Under the pieces are notes generated by a model. That model was given only the letters and a program-made list of their open reading frames with translations. It had not been told where the DNA came from and made no database searches. The position numbers and the translations under genes were made by a program. Below are positions 1-8,541 of a stretch of DNA of 64,000 bases, one piece after another. Each line of letters opens with the position of its first letter. The first letter of the stretch is position 1. Source of the stretch: JAUIET01 sp039111475 (GTDB lineage Bacteria > Pseudomonadota > Gammaproteobacteria > Pseudomonadales > JAUIET01); the NCBI GenBank assembly GCA_039111475.1, contig JBCCIP010000023.1, positions 24,684 to 88,683 on the forward strand, read 5' to 3'.

Positions 1-372
1 CGCGCTAATTTCGACCAGCAAGCCTTCAAACGCAAGGCTCACACCGCCAACGACGGTTCCTGCAGGACCAGGTCCGTTGAAGAACTCCGCGCGTGCATCA
101 AATGCCGCCTGGCGATAGCGAATATCGGTGAGAAAAATATCCAGCGCCACTACGTCGTCCATGCTGCCGCCGGCTGCTTCCATGTAACTGGCGATATGTC
201 GCAGGCATTGGCGGCATTGCTCCAGGGGATCATTGGGACCAACAAGCTCGCCGTTATCCAATGCGATTTGCCCGGAGATAAACAGCTGATTCCCCAATTT
301 GCAGCATTGTGATGCAACACCGGGTTGAGCAGGCTCAGCCACGTTGGGAATGGATACACTCTCTCGTCGCAT
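1..372 (-). CDS. RidA/YjgF/UK114-family protein, C-terminus cut by window edge
   Basis: An ATG at 372 opens 124 uninterrupted minus-strand codons that run off the left edge. The protein shows the RidA pattern: LFISGQIALDNG, then LVGPNDPLEQCRQC, a DIFLTD strand and a terminal GLLVEISA. Known RidA proteins are small trimers that hydrolyse reactive enamines/imines. Deaminating members carry an Arg in a PARxxV segment; here that segment reads PAGTVV (about residues 101-106), so the usual deaminase activity is doubtful and it may belong to an inactive or differently acting subfamily. The gene lies just downstream of the Rieske oxygenase on the same strand and could be co-transcribed with it. Family assignment is firm; function is not. 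Confidence 0.85.
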   Translation of the reverse strand, partial: MRRESVSIPNVAEPAQPGVASQCCKLGNQLFISGQIALDNGELVGPNDPLEQCRQCLRHIASYMEAAGGSMDDVVALDIFLTDIRYRQAAFDARAEFFNGPGPAGTVVGGVSLAFEGLLVEISA

Positions 373-436
373 ACTTTTTCCTGTTGTTATTGATTATTGC
401 GCCGTCATATTACGGTCTGCCTATCCGCAGAGTTTA

Positions 437-1642
437 TCACACAGCTCTTAGTGCATTAGGAGCATCCATTGTGCTGTCACCGGCCTCTGGCCCGAGAACG
501 TGATCCAATACATAGTTGGAAAATTCGTGCACGGTTTTCTCTTCGTCAGGAGAATAGCGGCCCAATTGGGTCAGGCTACCGACAACACCTCTGTGCACCA
601 GTTCGCAAATGCCTTTGTCTTCCGCAATGAACATTTCCATGGGTGGAACGTAGATTTCTTCAAAGTCCTTCTCGAAATGATCCAACTCGATTGTGTCTTT
701 GGGGAAGCAACACCAGGTGACTATACGAGTCCAGTGCGGACCTTCTGGGAAATACTGATGGAAAGTGATTCGATCAGGCGGCATATTCATTAACAGGTGA
801 GGGTAGTACACCATAAAGTGAGTACTTTCCCTGTCTTCAGGTGACAATGTATCGATGTACGGCAGCGTTTTATTTCGAGGAACGTACAAACCCGTTTCTA
901 CATCGCTGGTGTTGATGGCGTACACACCGGGAACACCATGCGCTTCGAATTTGGAGAGCTTTGCGTCGGGGTAGAATGTATCAAACGAAGGCTTGTGCAC
1001 CGTTCTTACGTGGTAGCCCTCGCGCGAGTTCTCTACCCAAATTTTCCAGTTGGCGTTAAAACGGTTTTCCCATTTCTTAATAACGCGCATGTCTTGCAAG
1101 TTGTAGTCTTTAAAGCGCTCATCCAAGCCATGCAAAGATTCAATGAGTGGCTTGGCGTTGTCATCGAAATTGATAAACACAAAACCAGCCCAGAGTTCGC
1201 AACGTACACTGGGTAAACCATGCTCGTCTTTGTTAAAGCCTTCGGCTTTACTCATTGCGGGTGCAGCCTGGAGCTCACCTGACAGTGAGTAAGTCCATGC
1301 GTGGTATGGGCATTTAATACGCTTACAGTTTCCACTGCCTTCCAGCAGTTCTGACCCTCTATGGCGGCAAGCGGCAGACAGCGCACGAATCACGCCGGTT
1401 TCATCGCGGATTATGATCAGCGGGTCGCCAGCGATATCAATACGAACATAATCACCAGGGTTAGGGATTTCTTCTTCGCGGGTAGCCTGCAACCACCGCT
1501 TGCGGAAAATAGTCTGCATTTCCCGCTCATACCATGCATCATTGGTGTAAACCTCGGGGGGAAGGGGGCTTGCTTGCTCTATCGGCAAACGGGTTTTAGC
1601 GTACTTCTCGGGAGAGAATATGGAATCGCTGGCCAGCTTCAT
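437..1642 (-). CDS. Rieske non-heme iron oxygenase, alpha subunit
   Basis: Catalytic subunit of a ring-hydroxylating or N-demethylating type oxygenase. The N-terminal half has the Rieske [2Fe-2S] ligands CRHRG and CPYHAW. The catalytic domain has the mononuclear iron motif NWKIWVENSREGYH...H, with a C-terminal EDKGICELVHRG segment that supplies the usual Asp ligand. About 401 residues, normal for the family. I chose the internal ATG at 1642 because an AGGAG lies 8 nt upstream; the frame stays open to 1735 but that stretch lacks a ribosome site and homology-like sequence. No ferredoxin or reductase gene is adjacent, so electrons must come from elsewhere. The substrate cannot be deduced: aromatic acids and quaternary amines are both possible. 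Confidence 0.92.
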   Translation of the reverse strand: MKLASDSIFSPEKYAKTRLPIEQASPLPPEVYTNDAWYEREMQTIFRKRWLQATREEEIPNPGDYVRIDIAGDPLIIIRDETGVIRALSAACRHRGSELLEGSGNCKRIKCPYHAWTYSLSGELQAAPAMSKAEGFNKDEHGLPSVRCELWAGFVFINFDDNAKPLIESLHGLDERFKDYNLQDMRVIKKWENRFNANWKIWVENSREGYHVRTVHKPSFDTFYPDAKLSKFEAHGVPGVYAINTSDVETGLYVPRNKTLPYIDTLSPEDRESTHFMVYYPHLLMNMPPDRITFHQYFPEGPHWTRIVTWCCFPKDTIELDHFEKDFEEIYVPPMEMFIAEDKGICELVHRGVVGSLTQLGRYSPDEEKTVHEFSNYVLDHVLGPEAGDSTMDAPNALRAV

Positions 1643-1740
1643 CGCTACGATCTCCTGGATAGCTTTGAGGGTACGAACAGTCTGGCATTTACCTAGTGTT
1701 GCGACAAGCGCATAAATTGAACGCGGATGGTTCAATTTTT

Positions 1741-1830
1741 AGAACGTTTTGTTAAGTGGGCTTAGTGGGTCCGGCGTGTCCCGCGAGTGTATATTGAAGT
1801 TCTCGCCGGATTCTCTAGAACTGCTCCACA
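1741..1830. repeat. possible degraded fragment of the variable-arm repeat family
   Basis: In the 212-nt gap upstream of the Rieske gene, the reverse complement of about 1767-1793 reads GGGACACGCCGGACCCA, which matches the outer edge of the repeat cores at 28544 (GGGACACGTCGGACCCA) and 56740 (ACACGCCGGACCCA). The rest of the core and a matching second arm are not visible, so this is at best a truncated copy. Confidence 0.35.
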
Positions 1831-1854
1831 CATATCTAAATCAAAGCTGGATAG

Positions 1855-2469
1855 TTAATCGGCATAACCCCAGTAAGTAAAGCCAGCCACCTTAGGCGTG
1901 GAAGGCACATACATAGAATCCATTTCCCTAATATCAAACCCACCTTCACGCAACATAGACGGTATGTCTCGGTTCAAGTGGCATCCGCCCGCAATTTTCC
2001 CCCAGGTAGAATTGATTCGATTTTGCCAGCGCTGCACATTAACGTCCGGTGCTTTGCCATGCTCGCTAAACAATAGCTTTCCACCAGGCTTTAGCACCCG
2101 CCGCATTTGCTGCACAGCCTTGCCATAGTCAGGAATAGTGCAAAGCGTATACGTGAGAACCACAGTATCAACGCTGTCATTGTCCAATGGAATTTCTTCG
2201 CCTGGCAAACCAAGCCATTCTAGATCGAACGGAGCAGCCACAACCGCGTCGCTGGCTTTGAGCCTCATTCCCTCAGACGGTTCAAGCCCCCACACTTTCT
2301 CAACCTTGGCCGGGTCGTAGAAAGGTATATTGATGCCCGAGCCCATACCAATTTCCAGAATTCGTCCCTCAGCGTGAGGTACTACTTTTTCTCGTTGCTT
2401 AAGGATGGGTTTAGTACCGCAGGCAAGATGAATAACGTGCGGTAAAACGTAACGGTCGTATATGCCCAT
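1855..2469 (-). CDS. class I SAM-dependent methyltransferase
   Basis: 204-residue soluble methyltransferase. Motif I of the SAM-binding Rossmann fold is ILEIGMGSGINIPFY (about residues 37-51), followed by the acidic motif II region (WGLEPSEG). VDTVVLTYTLCTIPD and the post-motif RRVLKPGGKLLFSEHG complete the UbiE/METTL7-like pattern. The ATG at 2469 has an AAGGGG ribosome site. Its substrate is not evident; close-looking families methylate lipids, thiols or small metabolites. It is followed by an amino-acid permease on the same strand, 44 nt away from that gene's stop, and may be transcribed with it. Confidence 0.88.
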   Translation of the reverse strand: MGIYDRYVLPHVIHLACGTKPILKQREKVVPHAEGRILEIGMGSGINIPFYDPAKVEKVWGLEPSEGMRLKASDAVVAAPFDLEWLGLPGEEIPLDNDSVDTVVLTYTLCTIPDYGKAVQQMRRVLKPGGKLLFSEHGKAPDVNVQRWQNRINSTWGKIAGGCHLNRDIPSMLREGGFDIREMDSMYVPSTPKVAGFTYWGYAD

Positions 2470-2512
2470 GTTGATTCCCCTTCTTTAGGTCATCATAACG
2501 TGATTGCCATCG

Positions 2513-3850
2513 CTAATCAGCCCGTGGCCCATTTGAATTTACTTCCAGGCCTGCGCTGAATCTGTACACAAGCAGTCCGGCGACTATCAGTGCCGCTGAG
2601 AAGGCCGCTTCCTGAGGCCGGCTCATGGCTGCGAAGATTATTGTCCAGCCTGTCAGTGTCAGGTAGATCACCGCGGGTATCGGAAACAAAGGCATGGTAT
2701 AGCTGGCCGTTTGTACAAACTGTTTGCGACGCAGCACAAAGACGGTGGCCACGGTGATAAACGAGTTCAAGGCCAGCGTCATTCCTGCAAAAACCAGTAT
2801 TGACTCGAAACTGGAAGTCACAACAAACAGCACCGCCATTGCACCCTGAAAGTACACCGCAATATTAGGAACACCGCTGGCGTTCTCTCTAGCAAATAGC
2901 GTGAACGCTCGAAAGTCCTGACCGATTACCTGCAGCACTCGCGGTCCGGCAATTGTCATCGCACTTACAGTGGAGACTAAGAGCAAGGCGAGAATTACGC
3001 CTGTCAGTTGTCCGCCACGTTCACCAAAAGCGGCTACCGCCGCAATATAGGCTATCTCTATCTGCCCTTGCATTTGCGCCATCGGCGCAACTTTAAGAAA
3101 GACATAGTTCAGAGCTATGTAAAGTAAGGTCACAATTGCGGTGCCAGCGATCAAGGTAATGGGCAAGTTTCGCTGCGGATTCTCCATCTCGCCGCTGAGG
3201 TAGGTTGCTGCGTTCCAACCGGTGTATGCGTAACTCACATAAATAAGTGAAACAGCAAATGCGGTGCTGCCCAAGGTGGTGATGTCATCTTTCGCGGGCA
3301 TGAAACGAACGGATTGCAATTCCGGACTGAACGCCAGAGCCGCAATGCAGAAAGCCACTATGAGAAGTATTTTGATTGCAGTAAACGCCTGCTGTGTGAG
3401 TGCGCTGCCGGTTCGGCTTCTGGCGTGGATGACAGTCATGCCAACAATCAGGCCGGCGGCTACTAAACTGATTGCCAAATCGTACTTTATCCCCAGGGAG
3501 GGAAGCAGGTAGCTTGCAAACGTTATGGCGCTGAGCGCCACGGGGGCTGCGAAGCCAATACTTAGCGATATCCATCCCGATACGAACCCAGCCGCAGGAT
3601 GCAATAATCGACTCAGAAAATTATATTCGCCTCCCGATCTTGGTAAAGCAGAGCCCAACTCGGCGTAGCACATTGCGCCACACACCGCGCTTAAACCTCC
3701 CAACGCCCATAGCAGCAAAATGAGAAAGCCACTGTTTATATCTAACAATTGGAAGCCAAGGCTGGTAAAAACGCCAGTGCCAATCATATTGGCCACAATC
3801 ACCGCGGTGCTGGTTTTAACGCTGAACTTCGAACCGACTGAATTACTCAT
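2513..3850 (-). CDS. APC-superfamily amino-acid permease
   Basis: Integral membrane transporter of about 445 residues with roughly 12 hydrophobic segments. The first helix carries the APC signature ANMIGTGVFTSLG, where the backbone binds the substrate's amino and carboxyl groups. The open frame extends upstream to 3991 inside the helicase gene, but the ATG at 3850 (MSNSVGSKFSVKTS) gives a normal N-terminus directly before helix 1. This start sits 4 nt after the helicase stop codon, so the two are probably translationally coupled. The substrate is probably an amino acid or amine; the exact one is unknown. Confidence 0.9.
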   Translation of the reverse strand: MSNSVGSKFSVKTSTAVIVANMIGTGVFTSLGFQLLDINSGFLILLLWALGGLSAVCGAMCYAELGSALPRSGGEYNFLSRLLHPAAGFVSGWISLSIGFAAPVALSAITFASYLLPSLGIKYDLAISLVAAGLIVGMTVIHARSRTGSALTQQAFTAIKILLIVAFCIAALAFSPELQSVRFMPAKDDITTLGSTAFAVSLIYVSYAYTGWNAATYLSGEMENPQRNLPITLIAGTAIVTLLYIALNYVFLKVAPMAQMQGQIEIAYIAAVAAFGERGGQLTGVILALLLVSTVSAMTIAGPRVLQVIGQDFRAFTLFARENASGVPNIAVYFQGAMAVLFVVTSSFESILVFAGMTLALNSFITVATVFVLRRKQFVQTASYTMPLFPIPAVIYLTLTGWTIIFAAMSRPQEAAFSAALIVAGLLVYRFSAGLEVNSNGPRAD

Positions 3851-3854
3851 TGCG

Positions 3855-5111
3855 TTAGACCGCCGGTTTGCCCCGTTTGCGATGTTGCTTGCGTTTGTGA
3901 TTTGGCTTTTTCGGGCGAGGCGGTTTTGCGGGCGCGCGCAACGGTTTGTTTGGTAGTGGTTGTGAAGGTTCAAAACCAACCACAAGTTCACGTGGCAGTT
4001 GCCGCTGTATCAAGCGCTCAATATCGCTGAGCTGTTTAATTTCATCGTCGCTAACCAGAGAAATTGCCTCGCCTTGCATCCCAGCCCGGCCTGTTCTGCC
4101 AATACGATGCACATAATCCTCAGGAACATTTGGCAAATCAAAATTAACCACTTGCGGTAGTTGGTCTATATCAAGACCACGGGCCGCGATATCGGTTGCT
4201 ACCAATACGCGCGTACTTCCATCTTTGAAACCTGCCAGCGCTTTTGTGCGTGCCCCCTGGCTTTTGTTGCCATGGATCGCAGCCGCGTTGATACCAAACG
4301 CATCCAGTTGGTTGGTGAGTTTATTAGCACCATGTTTCGTTCGAGAAAACACCAACACCTGCCGCCAGTCATTATCCACAATCAAATTGCAGAGTAACGC
4401 TGATTTGCGTTTCTTGTCGACCGGGTGCAACCATTGTTTCACGGTAGTTGCAGCGGCGTTACGCGGAGTAACAGAAATTTCTACTGGATCATTTAAGAAA
4501 CCGCGCGCCAATTTTCGAATGGGTTCCGAGAACGTGGCTGAGAATAACAAACTCTGGCGCTTTTTCGGTAGCAACGACAGTATGCGACGAATATCATGGA
4601 TAAACCCCATATCCAGCATGCGGTCGGCTTCATCCAACACCAGAATCTCCAGTTCTGAGAACTTCACCGCGTTCTGGCTGTGCAAATCGAGTAAGCGCCC
4701 CGGTGTAGCTACCAAAATATCACTACCGCCGCGCAATCTTTGCATCTGCGGATTGATCTTGACGCCACCAAACACCACGTTCGAACGCAGCTTCATATGC
4801 TTACCATAAGTGGCCACGCTCGCTTCAACTTGCGCCGCCAATTCTCTGGTAGGTGTTAACACCAAAGTGCGTACATTGTTTGAACGAGCCGGCTGGCCTT
4901 TCGCCAACAGCGTTAAAATTGGCAGAGTGAAGCCCGCCGTTTTTCCGGTGCCTGTTTGTGCAGCCGCCATCAAATCATCACCGTTCAAAACGATCGGTAT
5001 CGCTTTTGCTTGTATGGGTGTTGGTTCGGTATACCCTTTTTCTTTCAAGGCTTTCAGAACAGTGTCGGGCAGGCCTAAATCGTCGAAGCTCAGCGCAGTT
5101 GTATCAGACAT
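3855..5111 (-). CDS. rhlE: DEAD-box ATP-dependent RNA helicase, RhlE type
   Basis: Unwinds RNA duplexes during ribosome assembly or mRNA decay, in the cytoplasm. All classical motifs are visible: Q motif (GYTEPTPIQAKAIP), motif I AAQTGTGKT, PTRELA, TPGRL, DEAD (VLDEADRMLDMGF), SAT, and in the second RecA lobe ATDIAARGLDI and HRIGRTGRAG. The C-terminus is a short Lys/Arg-rich tail ending KRGKPAV, as in RhlE proteins. 418 residues, normal for the family. It heads a two-gene unit with the amino-acid permease, an odd pairing that may be only positional. RhlE and SrmB-like proteins are hard to separate by eye. Confidence 0.93.
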   Translation of the reverse strand: MSDTTALSFDDLGLPDTVLKALKEKGYTEPTPIQAKAIPIVLNGDDLMAAAQTGTGKTAGFTLPILTLLAKGQPARSNNVRTLVLTPTRELAAQVEASVATYGKHMKLRSNVVFGGVKINPQMQRLRGGSDILVATPGRLLDLHSQNAVKFSELEILVLDEADRMLDMGFIHDIRRILSLLPKKRQSLLFSATFSEPIRKLARGFLNDPVEISVTPRNAAATTVKQWLHPVDKKRKSALLCNLIVDNDWRQVLVFSRTKHGANKLTNQLDAFGINAAAIHGNKSQGARTKALAGFKDGSTRVLVATDIAARGLDIDQLPQVVNFDLPNVPEDYVHRIGRTGRAGMQGEAISLVSDDEIKQLSDIERLIQRQLPRELVVGFEPSQPLPNKPLRAPAKPPRPKKPNHKRKQHRKRGKPAV

Positions 5112-5275
5112 TAATTATCACAGATGAGATGGGTGGAATGCCGGCGAGAATCGTCATTCACGAAGCGGGCGGAGGATACAGGAATCGGCCGTATAGTGCC
5201 ATTCATGGTCATATCCTGAGAATTTCTGGAATATACGGAAGCAAACCAGATCTATTTGACCTGTCCAACTAGCTC

Positions 5276-5379
5276 GGTGAGGGACGCGTAGGTGTTTTGT
5301 AGCGAATAGCGCCAGGGATGGACGAGGGATGGGCCAGGGATGGCCCACTGAGCGGAGAAACACCTATGCGTCTCTCGCC
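5276..5379. repeat. intergenic inverted-repeat element (type 2, copy E)
   Basis: The 294-nt gap between the helicase and the TPP enzyme contains a 22-nt inverted repeat, 5276-5297 against 5358-5379 (GGTGAGGGACGCG... with AAACACCTATGCG...). Nineteen positions are complementary, and the three mismatches are transitions that remain G-T pairable on the plus strand. The 60-nt interior holds three GGATGG-type units. Read on the minus strand it contains TCCCTGGCGCTATTC, which recurs with one change at 53195-53209. It codes for nothing recognisable. Confidence 0.7.
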
Positions 5380-5405
5380 GGGCGGCCAGCAAACTCCAGA
5401 GCTAA

Positions 5406-7094
5406 TCAGCCAACCCTATGCTTGAAACTATCCCTTCTAAAGCTATACAAGGCCTTAGGATCCACAGCAACATCAATAACAGCAGGTTTCCCGCATTCAA
5501 GAGCAGCTTCGATCGCCCCTGACAGTTGATCCAGGGTGTCCGCGCTATAACCTTTAGCGCCGTACAGCTCCGCCAATTTATCAAACGGCGGACTACTCAC
5601 ATCGGCTCCAATATACCGCTCACCAAAGAAATCTCTCTGGTACGCTTTTTCAGCGCCCCAGCACTGATTATTCATAACAACGGTGACTGTATTAATTCCG
5701 TGGTCAACGGCAGTCGATAACTCAGAAACTGTCATGCCAAAACCCCCATCCCCCATCAGACTAACTACCGGGCGATCCGGCATCGCTAGTTTCACGCCCA
5801 GACCACAAGCAAATGAGAAGCCAACCAAGCCAAAGTCTAGCGGCGTAAACAGGCTCTTAGGTTGCCAGTAATTCATTGCGTCCGTCGCTTGCAAGCAAAG
5901 TGTTCCAGCATCCATCGTTAGCGCCGATGCTTTTGGAAGCACGTCGCGCAAAGTCCTGAACAAGCCAGATGGCTGAATAGGGAGGGTGTCAACATCTGCA
6001 TCCTGATCACGGCGAGCTAAATACTCCAGGCGTTCTTTCTTGAAACTTTCGGTCCATTCAACGGCGAGCTTGCGATTCTCGAGTAATGCAACGGCTTCGG
6101 TGAGTTGCCTGGCCACACTGGTGGCATCTCCCCAAATGCCAATGTCGACAGGGAAGTAGCGGCCGATGGCAGTTGGCTCCAGTTCTACGTGAATTATATT
6201 GGCATTGCGATTAATGTTGTCATAAGTGTAGAAAGTAGAGTTAAAGCCCAGGCGCGTACCGAGCGCAAGAATTACGTCAGCTTCCTTAACAAGTCTGGAC
6301 GCCACCATATTGCCTCGAGGTCCCATCTGCCCTGCATTAAGAGGGTGGCTAAATGGAATCGCGTCGCCATGTCCAGGTGATGTAACAATGGGGATGTCTA
6401 AGGCTTCGGCCAGTCCGAGGGCATCAGCAGCACCTTCTGTGTTTTTGATTCCCCCGCCGGCAATAATGACAGGGCGAGTTGCGCCGCAGAGTTTTTTGGC
6501 GGCCTCCGAAATAACCGCACTGTTGGCCAGCGGCATCGTTAGCGGTCGATACTGTTGTGCCTGCTGGAACCCATCAAAATCAGAGCGACCTGAGAGCACG
6601 TCTCTTGGCAGGTTGAGCTGTACCGGCCCTTTGCGCGGACTGTTTGCAACCCTGAACGCTTCACGAAACATTTCGGGTATCCGCTCTGTATCGGTCGCTG
6701 TCCATGTTTGCTTGGTGACCGGGGAGAACAGTGCTTGTTGGTCGACCTCTTGAAATGCGTCACGGTACACATGCGCCGATGACAAGGCACCGGCAATCGA
6801 CACTAACGGCGTATACGCTGCCTTCGCCTGGCTTAGCCCGGTGACCAGGTTGGTTGCACCTGGGCCATTTTGCCCAGCAAGTACTACACCTGTTTCACCG
6901 CTGGCACGCGCGTAGCCATCCGCCATATGCGTGCCGGTGCGTTCGTCATGCACGCCAATCAATCGAATGTTCTCGGCATCGTACAAAGCGTCAAACATTT
7001 CCATTGTGGCGGAACCAATTAGGCCGAACACGTATTTAACTTGTTCGGTTTTTAACGATTCAACGGCGGCCTGTCCACCTGTGAGTTCTGGCAT
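5406..7094 (-). CDS. TPP-dependent enzyme, sulfoacetaldehyde acetyltransferase / acetolactate synthase-like
   Basis: 562-residue thiamine-diphosphate enzyme with the three ALS-family domains. The N-terminal PYR domain has IGSATMEMFDAL, catalytic Glu in HDERTGTHMADGYARA, GQNGPGATN and FQEVDQQALF. The C-terminal PP domain has the GDG motif (MGDGGFGM...N) and QCWGAEKAYQRDFFGERY. Several of these (IGSA, GQNGPG, FQEVDQxAxF, WGAEK, terminal FRRD) resemble Xsc, which turns sulfoacetaldehyde and phosphate into acetyl phosphate and sulfite, more than biosynthetic IlvB. No small regulatory subunit is nearby. It is the distal gene of the LLM/DUF1185/hydrolase set; a phosphate acetyltransferase lies at 17801. 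The Xsc role is inference; other C-C lyases or carboligases remain possible. Confidence 0.85.
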   Translation of the reverse strand: MPELTGGQAAVESLKTEQVKYVFGLIGSATMEMFDALYDAENIRLIGVHDERTGTHMADGYARASGETGVVLAGQNGPGATNLVTGLSQAKAAYTPLVSIAGALSSAHVYRDAFQEVDQQALFSPVTKQTWTATDTERIPEMFREAFRVANSPRKGPVQLNLPRDVLSGRSDFDGFQQAQQYRPLTMPLANSAVISEAAKKLCGATRPVIIAGGGIKNTEGAADALGLAEALDIPIVTSPGHGDAIPFSHPLNAGQMGPRGNMVASRLVKEADVILALGTRLGFNSTFYTYDNINRNANIIHVELEPTAIGRYFPVDIGIWGDATSVARQLTEAVALLENRKLAVEWTESFKKERLEYLARRDQDADVDTLPIQPSGLFRTLRDVLPKASALTMDAGTLCLQATDAMNYWQPKSLFTPLDFGLVGFSFACGLGVKLAMPDRPVVSLMGDGGFGMTVSELSTAVDHGINTVTVVMNNQCWGAEKAYQRDFFGERYIGADVSSPPFDKLAELYGAKGYSADTLDQLSGAIEAALECGKPAVIDVAVDPKALYSFRRDSFKHRVG

Positions 7095-7129
7095 GGTAGA
7101 GATCCGTTCAGATAAACTGGGCTAACAAT

Positions 7130-7936
7130 TCAATCAAAAAGAGAGTGCTTAGCGAGAAATGAAATTATAGGGCCAATAAACAGGTCAGGGCGCTCAAGTA
7201 AGCCCAGATGCTGCAAGTCCTGCATGATAATCGTTTCGGAAAACTTGATCTCTGCTGCGATCGCATTCGACATGGCTGGCGTACTACCCGTATCATTTTC
7301 GCAAGTTATCACCAGACAGGGCAGCGCCAGTGGCGGGTTGGGTTTAATGAGTTCGGTGACACCCGCCGCCAAAACTTGGCGGTGCAGTGTGTAGTTCTCC
7401 AGGTCGTTGGCAAGAACGACCTGCCGCACTCGGCTGACGTTTGCCGCCTGATCATTTCTATATTCTTTTGTAAACCATCGCTCGAGTGTGCTGTCTATTG
7501 TAGCCTCAATGCCGCCAGATTCGGTTTTCGCCGCGCGTTCTTCCACCAGTCGCTGCGCGTCCTGATTGCGTTCGTGCGGGGAATTCATGACCACGACAGC
7601 GGTGGTTCTTTCCGGATGATCCATCGCAAATCGGCGGTTGATCATGCCGCCCAATGAGAAACCAATAAGCGTACAAGTGTCGATTTCCAACTCGTTCAGT
7701 AATTCATACAATTGTTCGGACAAAACCGACAAGCTGGGTTTGGTTTTGGGCAAGGCAGATTCACCGTGTCCGCAGAGATCATAAGAAAGCACGCGATAGC
7801 TTTTCGAAAAAGGTGCCAAGTAATCTTGCCAGGTAATTTGTCGATTCATGCCAAGACCGTGGATCAGTACCAAAACAGGCGCTGATTCTGGTCCGGTCAA
7901 GTCGTAGGCCGTGCCCTGAGCGCTGATAGTGCTCAT
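7130..7936 (-). CDS. alpha/beta-fold hydrolase (PcaD-like)
   Basis: 268-residue cytoplasmic alpha/beta hydrolase. The oxyanion segment is LIHGLGMN, the nucleophile elbow is GFSLGG (about residues 91-96), the acid lies near CENDTGS and the catalytic His in QHLGLLE. It resembles 3-oxoadipate enol-lactonase and C-C/ester hydrolases of ring-cleavage pathways. Its ATG overlaps the DUF1185 stop codon as TAATG, so translation is coupled. In this cluster it probably hydrolyses the ester, lactone or amide made by the neighbouring LLM monooxygenase. A second hydrolase with the same neighbour type is at 13168. Confidence 0.9.
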   Translation of the reverse strand: MSTISAQGTAYDLTGPESAPVLVLIHGLGMNRQITWQDYLAPFSKSYRVLSYDLCGHGESALPKTKPSLSVLSEQLYELLNELEIDTCTLIGFSLGGMINRRFAMDHPERTTAVVVMNSPHERNQDAQRLVEERAAKTESGGIEATIDSTLERWFTKEYRNDQAANVSRVRQVVLANDLENYTLHRQVLAAGVTELIKPNPPLALPCLVITCENDTGSTPAMSNAIAAEIKFSETIIMQDLQHLGLLERPDLFIGPIISFLAKHSLFD

Positions 7937-8532
7937 TAAACGCCAGCCGGATTATCCACGTCACGCCCCATTTCCTTCAAATCTTCGTATCGGTCGCCTA
8001 TTCGATGCAGCGGATGTCCGCCAATAGAAGCGCCCAGTGCGATCACAATTTCATCGTCAGCAGGAGCATCTGGAATCGTGGTATGAATGGTTTGATAATG
8101 AGAACGGCGACCAGCGTCGTCTTTATCCATCAATGGAATCATCAAACTGGTTCCCGCTGCACCACGAGTGTTGGTGAATGCGAGGTAGGTCTTGGCTTTT
8201 ACCGCGTCGCGAAACTGGTTGCCGAACCACAAAGAGTGGGTTAATGCCTGCGCGTGTTCTATCTCGCCGCCCATGCCTACGATGGATGCTTTTCCGTAGC
8301 CTTCCAATTCATCGCCAGTAATGTCCAGAACCATGTCGGTTAACCGCTTACCTAGCTCTGGGCAAACGTCTCGAATGGCGGGGCGCAGGTTTTCGACATG
8401 GCCCTGACCGGCCCAGGGGTTTGCGATAATAGCGATCGCTGCGACTAGCTTGGTGGGCGTTGGAACACTTGCACCACCTTCAATAAACGTAGTTTGTACA
8501 TGCATTAACGTGCGGCGGATTTCAGCAGCCAT
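7936..8532 (-). CDS. amino acid synthesis family protein (DUF1185)
   Basis: 198-residue protein that I recognise as the DUF1185/AA_synth family by its conserved blocks: IANPWAGQGHVENL, GYGKASIVGMGGEIEHAQAL, TNTRGAAGTSLMIPLMDKDD and ALGASIGGHPLHRIGDR. No biochemical function is established that I know of; members are often encoded next to LLM monooxygenases and hydrolases, as here. The ATG at 8532 has a clear GAGGATC ribosome site and starts 9 nt after the LLM stop codon. The Gly/His-rich conserved blocks suggest an enzyme. It sits in the middle of a five-gene minus-strand unit. Confidence 0.88.
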   Translation of the reverse strand: MAAEIRRTLMHVQTTFIEGGASVPTPTKLVAAIAIIANPWAGQGHVENLRPAIRDVCPELGKRLTDMVLDITGDELEGYGKASIVGMGGEIEHAQALTHSLWFGNQFRDAVKAKTYLAFTNTRGAAGTSLMIPLMDKDDAGRRSHYQTIHTTIPDAPADDEIVIALGASIGGHPLHRIGDRYEDLKEMGRDVDNPAGV

Positions 8533-8541
8533 GATTGATCC

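Noticed and set aside
3851..3991. N-terminal extension of the amino-acid permease
   Set aside because: The 47 extra residues are encoded within the helicase gene on the same strand, are polar and unlike APC proteins; ATG 3850 gives a normal N-terminus.
4225..4809. 194-codon plus-strand reading frame opposite the RhlE gene
   Set aside because: Complement of conserved helicase motifs; no protein-like features.
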